NCBI GenBank assembly: GCA_905182215.1
Contig: CAJJAI010000055.1
Location: 1-34,357 of the forward strand
From: Flavobacteriales bacterium UBA6772
GTDB taxonomy: Bacteria; Bacteroidota; Bacteroidia; Flavobacteriales; UBA7430
DNA length: 34,357 bases
Direction of reading: 5' to 3'
Under the pieces are notes generated by a model that was not told the DNA's origin, did not search any database, and saw only the letters and a program-made list of their open reading frames with translations. The position numbers were made by a program, and so were the translations under genes. This document shows, piece after piece, positions 30,070-34,357 of the stretch (position 1 is its first letter; the number at the start of each line of letters is the position of its first letter).

Positions 30070-30261
30070 ATGAACAAAGGAACAGTAAAATTTTTCAACG
30101 AATCTAAAGGTTTTGGATTTATCGTTGATGACGAGTCAAAGACAGAATATTTCGTACACGTAACTGGATTAATCGATGAGGTTAACGAAGGTGACGCAGT
30201 AGAATTCGAGTTACAAGAAGGAAGAAAAGGCTTAAACGCTGTAAACGTTAAAGCTGCATAA
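30070..30261 (+). CDS. Cold-shock protein, tandem copy 2
   Basis: One residue different from copy 1 (S62A); starts 202 bp downstream. Confidence 0.97.
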   Translation: MNKGTVKFFNESKGFGFIVDDESKTEYFVHVTGLIDEVNEGDAVEFELQEGRKGLNAVNVKAA

Positions 30262-30271
30262 TCTTACTACT

Positions 30272-30463
30272 ATGAACAAAGGAACAGTAAAGTTCTACAA
30301 TGAATCTAAAGGATTTGGATTTATTGTAGATGACGAGTCAAAAACAGAATACTTCGTACACGTAACGGGTTTAATCGATGAGATTAACGAAGGTGATGCG
30401 GTAGAGTTCGAATTACAAGAAGGTAAAAAAGGTTTAAACGCGGTTAACGTGAGAGTAAACTAA
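30272..30463 (+). CDS. Cold-shock protein, tandem copy 3
   Basis: F9Y, V39I, R53K and a different C-terminus (VRVN); starts 202 bp after copy 2. Confidence 0.97.
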   Translation: MNKGTVKFYNESKGFGFIVDDESKTEYFVHVTGLIDEINEGDAVEFELQEGKKGLNAVNVRVN

Positions 30464-30485
30464 TATACTTTACAATTTATTAAAC

Positions 30486-30518
30486 AAAGCCTATCATTTA
30501 TGCTAGGCTTTTTTTTGT
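30486..30518 (+). terminator. Terminator of the csp array
   Basis: AAAGCCTA-tcatttatgc-TAGGCTTTTTTTT. Confidence 0.88.
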
Positions 30519-30582
30519 GCTCTTTTTATTTTAAAACAGTATAAGCTATAGAAATCTCAACAAAACATAATATATTAGTCAC

Positions 30583-31101
30583 ATGGCAGAATACATTAAA
30601 TCGAGAGCTTTTTTTGAGAATTCCGAAGCTGGAAAAAGAACAAAGAACCACCCTATTATAGTTTGCTGGAAACTAACAAGCCCTACTAATTTAGGAAGTG
30701 TATTACGCCTTGCAGACAATATGGGTTGTACTAAAGTTTTATTTATTGACAACGAACCTAGCTTTAAGGATCGAAACATAAAAAGGACTGCACAAACTAG
30801 TTTTAAGGCGATTGATTGGCATTTTTGCGACAGCACAAACTGGAAAGAACACATCCCAGAAGACTATATGCTCTTGGCGATAGAAACCGCAGATCCTTCT
30901 TTTGACCTATACCAAACAGAACTACCAGAAAAATGTGTATTTTTTGTGGGCAATGAAAAAGTTGGACTTGACGATTGCCTACTAAAAGAATGTGAGAAAT
31001 CGATTTACATCCCAATGAAAGGACATAATAAATCGATGAATGTGAGCCATGCACTTACCATTGTTTTAGGAGAATGGACTCGACAGAATTACTACGAGTA
31101 A
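30583..31101 (+). CDS. RNA methyltransferase, SpoU/TrmH family
   Basis: LTSPTNLGSVLRLADNMGCTKVLFID; CVFFVGNEKVGLDDCLLKECEKSIYIPMKGHNKSMNVSHALTIVLGEW. Confidence 0.92.
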   Translation: MAEYIKSRAFFENSEAGKRTKNHPIIVCWKLTSPTNLGSVLRLADNMGCTKVLFIDNEPSFKDRNIKRTAQTSFKAIDWHFCDSTNWKEHIPEDYMLLAIETADPSFDLYQTELPEKCVFFVGNEKVGLDDCLLKECEKSIYIPMKGHNKSMNVSHALTIVLGEWTRQNYYE

Positions 31102-31103
31102 AA

Positions 31104-31254
31104 CGTGAGGCGTAAATCGTGAAAAGGAGATAAGTCCTTCGACAAGTCCAGCCTACTGGTAGGTAAATCAGGAATAAGTACCTAGTAGATAGTTGTAGTA
31201 ATTTTTCACTCAAAAACTCTTTACCCATTAACTACTTACGTTTTCCGTTTCACG
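31104..31254. repeat. MITE-like imperfect inverted repeat with the third CTTCGACAAG-type copy inside
   Basis: CGTGAGGCGTAAATCGTGA (31104-31122) against the reverse complement of TTACGTTTTCCGTTTCACG (31236-31254): 14/19 matches by eye. CCTTCGACAAGTCCAGCC at 31136. Confidence 0.4.
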
Positions 31255-31464
31255 AATTTTTCATTTCGTCCTTAAACAACCCTTTGACTGCAGGACTCTT
31301 TCGACCTTTTCAAACCAAAGCTTATTTTGTCAGGCTGTGGCACTCGAAGCCCAAATACAACCTTAACAGAGTCTTAACAATATAGAAAGCGGTATTCTTT
31401 GGTAGTTACGGAGAAACTTATAGATTTGTAATCGTTAAATAGAAACAACCATAAATCCATACAA

Positions 31465-31902
31465 ATGAAGAAATTAATTTTAGGAATTGTATTCGCAGTA
31501 GCTGGTACATTCGCATCTCAAGCTCAAGAAATCTCTTTCGAGAAAGATATTCACGATTTCGGAACTTTTGAGCAACACGGTAATGGACTTTACGAATTCA
31601 AATTCACGAATACTGGAGACGCACCTTTAATTATTTCAAATTCAAAAGGAAGCTGTGGTTGTACTGTGCCAATTTGGCCAAAAGCACCGATCGCTCCTGG
31701 AACATCAGATGTAATTAAAGTTAAATACGACACAAAAAGAATTGGTGCATTTAACAAAAGTATTACAATTACATCAAATGCAAAAACGGAAGCTACAAAA
31801 GTAATCCGCATAAAAGGAAAAACACTTGCTGCAGAAGGAGAACAAACAACTCCAGTGAAAAAACCAATCGGAAATTCACCCGTTGCAAAACCAACTAAAT
31901 AA
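31465..31902 (+). CDS. DUF1573 domain-containing secreted protein
   Basis: Signal peptide MKKLILGIVFAVAGTFASQAQ; FEKDIHDFGTFEQHGNGLYEFKFTNTGDAPLIISNSKGSCGCTVPIWPKAPIAPGTSDVIKVKYDTKRIGAFNKSITITSNA. Confidence 0.95.
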   Translation: MKKLILGIVFAVAGTFASQAQEISFEKDIHDFGTFEQHGNGLYEFKFTNTGDAPLIISNSKGSCGCTVPIWPKAPIAPGTSDVIKVKYDTKRIGAFNKSITITSNAKTEATKVIRIKGKTLAAEGEQTTPVKKPIGNSPVAKPTK

Positions 31903-31932
31903 GTTAGGTAATTCATAAAATTTTAAGAGATT

Positions 31933-31963
31933 TGTCTCGCAGTAAATGCGGGACATTTTTTTT
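31933..31963 (+). terminator. Intrinsic terminator after the DUF1573 gene
   Basis: TGTCTCGCA-gtaaa-TGCGGGACA followed by T8. Confidence 0.88.
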
Positions 31964-31986
31964 GATTAAATTTTAGAAACTACCTG

Positions 31987-33186
31987 ATGCCAAATATTTC
32001 AGCCAAAGGGCTAAGAATGCCAGAATCGCCAATTAGAAAGTTGGTGCCGTTTGCAGAAGACGCAAAAAAAAGAGGAACAGAAGTAATTCACCTCAACATA
32101 GGACAACCAGATATTAAAACCCCTGAAGTAGCCTTAGAAGCAATTCGCAACTTTGAGCCTAAGGTGGTAGCCTATAGTCATTCTGCAGGATTCCAATCGT
32201 ACAGAGAAGGATTAGCGACTTACTATAACAATGCTGGACTCCAAGTGGCGCACCAAAATATATTGGTTACTACAGGTGGTTCAGAAGCAATTACGATTTC
32301 CTTGAATAGCATAATGGACGAGGGTGATGAGATTATCATTCCAGAGCCATTTTACGCTAATTACAATGGTTTTTCTACTTCTGCAGGTGTTGTGGTAAAA
32401 CCAATTACTTCGAGTATAGAAAGTGGTTTTGCATTGCCTTCTATTTCAGAGTTCGAAAAGTTGATTACTCCTAAAACCAAGGCTATATTAATCTGTAACC
32501 CTGGAAACCCTACTGGGTATTTATACTCTCAGGAAGAATTAAACTCTTTAAAGGAAATCGTATTAAAACACGATCTATTCCTTATAGCCGACGAAGTGTA
32601 CAGAGAGTTTGCTTACGACGGAAAAAAACACATTTCTGTTTTAGAACTCGAAGGACTAGACCAAAACTCTATTGTTATAGATTCTGTTTCTAAACGCTAC
32701 AGTATGTGTGGTGCCAGAGTTGGATGTATCGTTTCTAAAAACAACGAATTTATAGCTACGGCACTTAAGTTTGCACAAGCAAGACTAAGCCCACCTACCT
32801 TTGGTCAAGTTGCAGGAGAGGCAGCTTTAAAAACTCCAGCTTCGTACTTTACCGAAGTTATAGAAGAGTACGTGGAACGTAGAGATGTACTTATAGAAGG
32901 ACTAAATGCCATTAAGGGTGTAATATGCCCAAAACCATCAGGTGCATTTTACTGTATTGCTCAACTCCCAGTAGACGATGCTGATGTATTTGCACAGTGG
33001 TTGCTCGAAGAGTTTAGCTGGAACAATAAAACAGTGATGGTAGCTCCAGCAGCAGGCTTCTACTCTACTCCAGAAATTGGAAAACAACAAATTCGTATTG
33101 CCTACGTACTAAACACTTCCGATTTAAAAGATGCGATAAGTATTTTAGAGGAAGCATTAAAGGTTTATCCGGGTACCCTAAAATAA
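31987..33186 (+). CDS. Pyridoxal phosphate-dependent aminotransferase (class I/II, aspartate aminotransferase-like)
   Basis: HLNIGQPDIKTPEVALEAI; VTTGGSEAITISLNSIMDEGDEIIIPEPFYANYNGF; CNPGNPTGYLYS; IADEVYREFAYDG; DSVSKRYSMCGARVGCIVS. Confidence 0.95.
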   Translation: MPNISAKGLRMPESPIRKLVPFAEDAKKRGTEVIHLNIGQPDIKTPEVALEAIRNFEPKVVAYSHSAGFQSYREGLATYYNNAGLQVAHQNILVTTGGSEAITISLNSIMDEGDEIIIPEPFYANYNGFSTSAGVVVKPITSSIESGFALPSISEFEKLITPKTKAILICNPGNPTGYLYSQEELNSLKEIVLKHDLFLIADEVYREFAYDGKKHISVLELEGLDQNSIVIDSVSKRYSMCGARVGCIVSKNNEFIATALKFAQARLSPPTFGQVAGEAALKTPASYFTEVIEEYVERRDVLIEGLNAIKGVICPKPSGAFYCIAQLPVDDADVFAQWLLEEFSWNNKTVMVAPAAGFYSTPEIGKQQIRIAYVLNTSDLKDAISILEEALKVYPGTLK

Positions 33187-33787
33187 AAAGTAGCCAAGGC
33201 TTCGTTTAAGAGTTAAAGGAAACTGCTATTTTTTTTTGTCTGCATTCAAAAGGTCATTTTTCTAATTGCAGTAGACGCTTAGTAAGATTGTGACACCGAC
33301 CTTCTCAGATAAAAAAGAGATTTTCAGATGACTAACAAAGACCTAAACTTATTTGATGATTTAATTTCCTTTTTTTTTACCCGACCTCTTTTATTTTAGA
33401 GAAAGAAACGTATAAAATGAGCGTAGTAAAATGCTGTTTGAGTTTTCTGACCGAATGAAGGAAGGAAACGAGTTCATTTTGGTAGCCATTTTAAAGATTC
33501 TGAAACGTCAATAAATAAAATAAGTCATGATTTTTCGTTCTTTTCATCGAGGAAAAGGACAAGAGAAATAAAGGTGAAACTTAGAATAAAATAAGGTTTC
33601 GAAAAATCTCACACTTCAAGAAACCTCAGCAGAGCAAATAAATTGTCAAGGCCTGCAAAGAAACGGACAAGCATAAAGGACTTAAACAGATGCTTTGAAT
33701 GCTTTTTAAAATAAACAAAAAGCAAATTAGTTTACTGAAAATATACTATTTTCGCAGTCTAATAAAGTTTACAAATTAAATTCAGTT
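33187..33787. other. ORF-less ~600-bp intergenic block, possibly a decayed or repetitive element
   Basis: No ORF in the provided track; many short interrupted frames; far longer than other gaps in the window. Confidence 0.45.
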
Positions 33788-34357
33788 ATGAATTACCAAG
33801 AAGAATTAAACGCACGTATTGCTGAGGAGAGAGCAGCCATTGAGCTGATTAAAATCACCAGTGATTTATCTTTTGAAAGATCTATTGAATTAGTAATTTT
33901 CAGACATCAATTAATAGACAAAAGATCGAGTGAAATCTTGAACCTTCACGAATACGCGAAGAACTTTGTTAACAAGCCAATTAATATCTTCGAAACTTTA
34001 GCAATTGCTAAAGGTATTTCTGAATCTGCTATAGCTCCTTCTAAAATCGACTTAGGTAAACTTACTTACGAGTGGATTAACGAAAAAGAGCAGTTTGCTA
34101 ATGTTGCTGCTTTTGTTGCAAAAAAATTGAATTTCGTAAACAACGAGAGTACTTCTATTACTCCTAAAGATGTAGTTCTTTACGGTTTTGGTAGAATTGG
34201 ACGTTTATTAGCGCGTGAGCTTATGGCGCAAGAAGGTAAAGGAGAGCAATTGCGTTTAAGAGCTATTGTTTTACGTAACAACGATGAGCAAAATATTATT
34301 AAAAGAGCTTCTTTATTACGTACCGACTCTGTACACGGAAAATTCCCAGGTACTGTA
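33788..34357 (+). CDS. gap: Glyceraldehyde-3-phosphate dehydrogenase with long N-terminal extension (partial, runs off the right edge)
   Basis: MNYQEELNARIAEERAAIELIKITSDLSFERSIELVIFRHQLIDKRSSEILNLHEYA...KDVVLYGFGRIGRLLARELMAQ...IVLRNNDEQNIIKRASLLRTDSVHGKFPGTV. The Rossmann GFGRIGR lies ~140 residues in. Confidence 0.92.
   Translation, partial: MNYQEELNARIAEERAAIELIKITSDLSFERSIELVIFRHQLIDKRSSEILNLHEYAKNFVNKPINIFETLAIAKGISESAIAPSKIDLGKLTYEWINEKEQFANVAAFVAKKLNFVNNESTSITPKDVVLYGFGRIGRLLARELMAQEGKGEQLRLRAIVLRNNDEQNIIKRASLLRTDSVHGKFPGTV

Noticed and set aside
29868-30463. Regular 202-bp periodicity considered as a CRISPR or satellite array
   Set aside because: Fully explained by three tandem csp coding sequences; no short repeat-spacer structure.
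31590-31916. 108-aa minus-strand ORF
   Set aside because: Antisense to the DUF1573 gene; no own promoter or recognisable domain.

Overview
This is an AT-rich chromosomal window from a member of the Bacteroidota (Flavobacteriia-like). The assignment rests on T9SS type A and type B C-terminal domains, TAnnTTTG promoter elements, few obvious Shine-Dalgarno sites, and a GAPDH with a long N-terminal extension. Most of it is housekeeping: partial gyrB, rpsF-rpsR-rplI, rlmH, nadC, murB, aroQ, xerD, aroC, hutI, mnmD, ilvE, slyD-type PPIase, DEAD-box helicase, rluF-like, SpoU/TrmH-type methyltransferase, PLP aminotransferase and partial gap. I saw no CRISPR array, prophage, intact transposase or tRNA/rRNA gene. 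The most interesting parts are: (1) a self-contained two-gene operon encoding an MbnP-like protein with a T9SS sorting tail and a diheme MbnH/CcP/MauG-like lipoprotein, a candidate copper/kynurenine-type 'metallo-mystery pair' without an evident methanobactin gene; (2) an M1 metallopeptidase apparently fused to a C-terminal outer-membrane beta-barrel; (3) three near-identical tandem cold-shock genes in an exact 202-bp period with a mosaic pattern; (4) an SPFH / ribbon-helix-helix / DUF4177-like cluster with a 9-bp coding microsatellite; (5) dispersed CTTCGACAAGCTCAG intergenic repeats, one inside a MITE-like inverted repeat; (6) a ~600-bp ORF-less block before gap.
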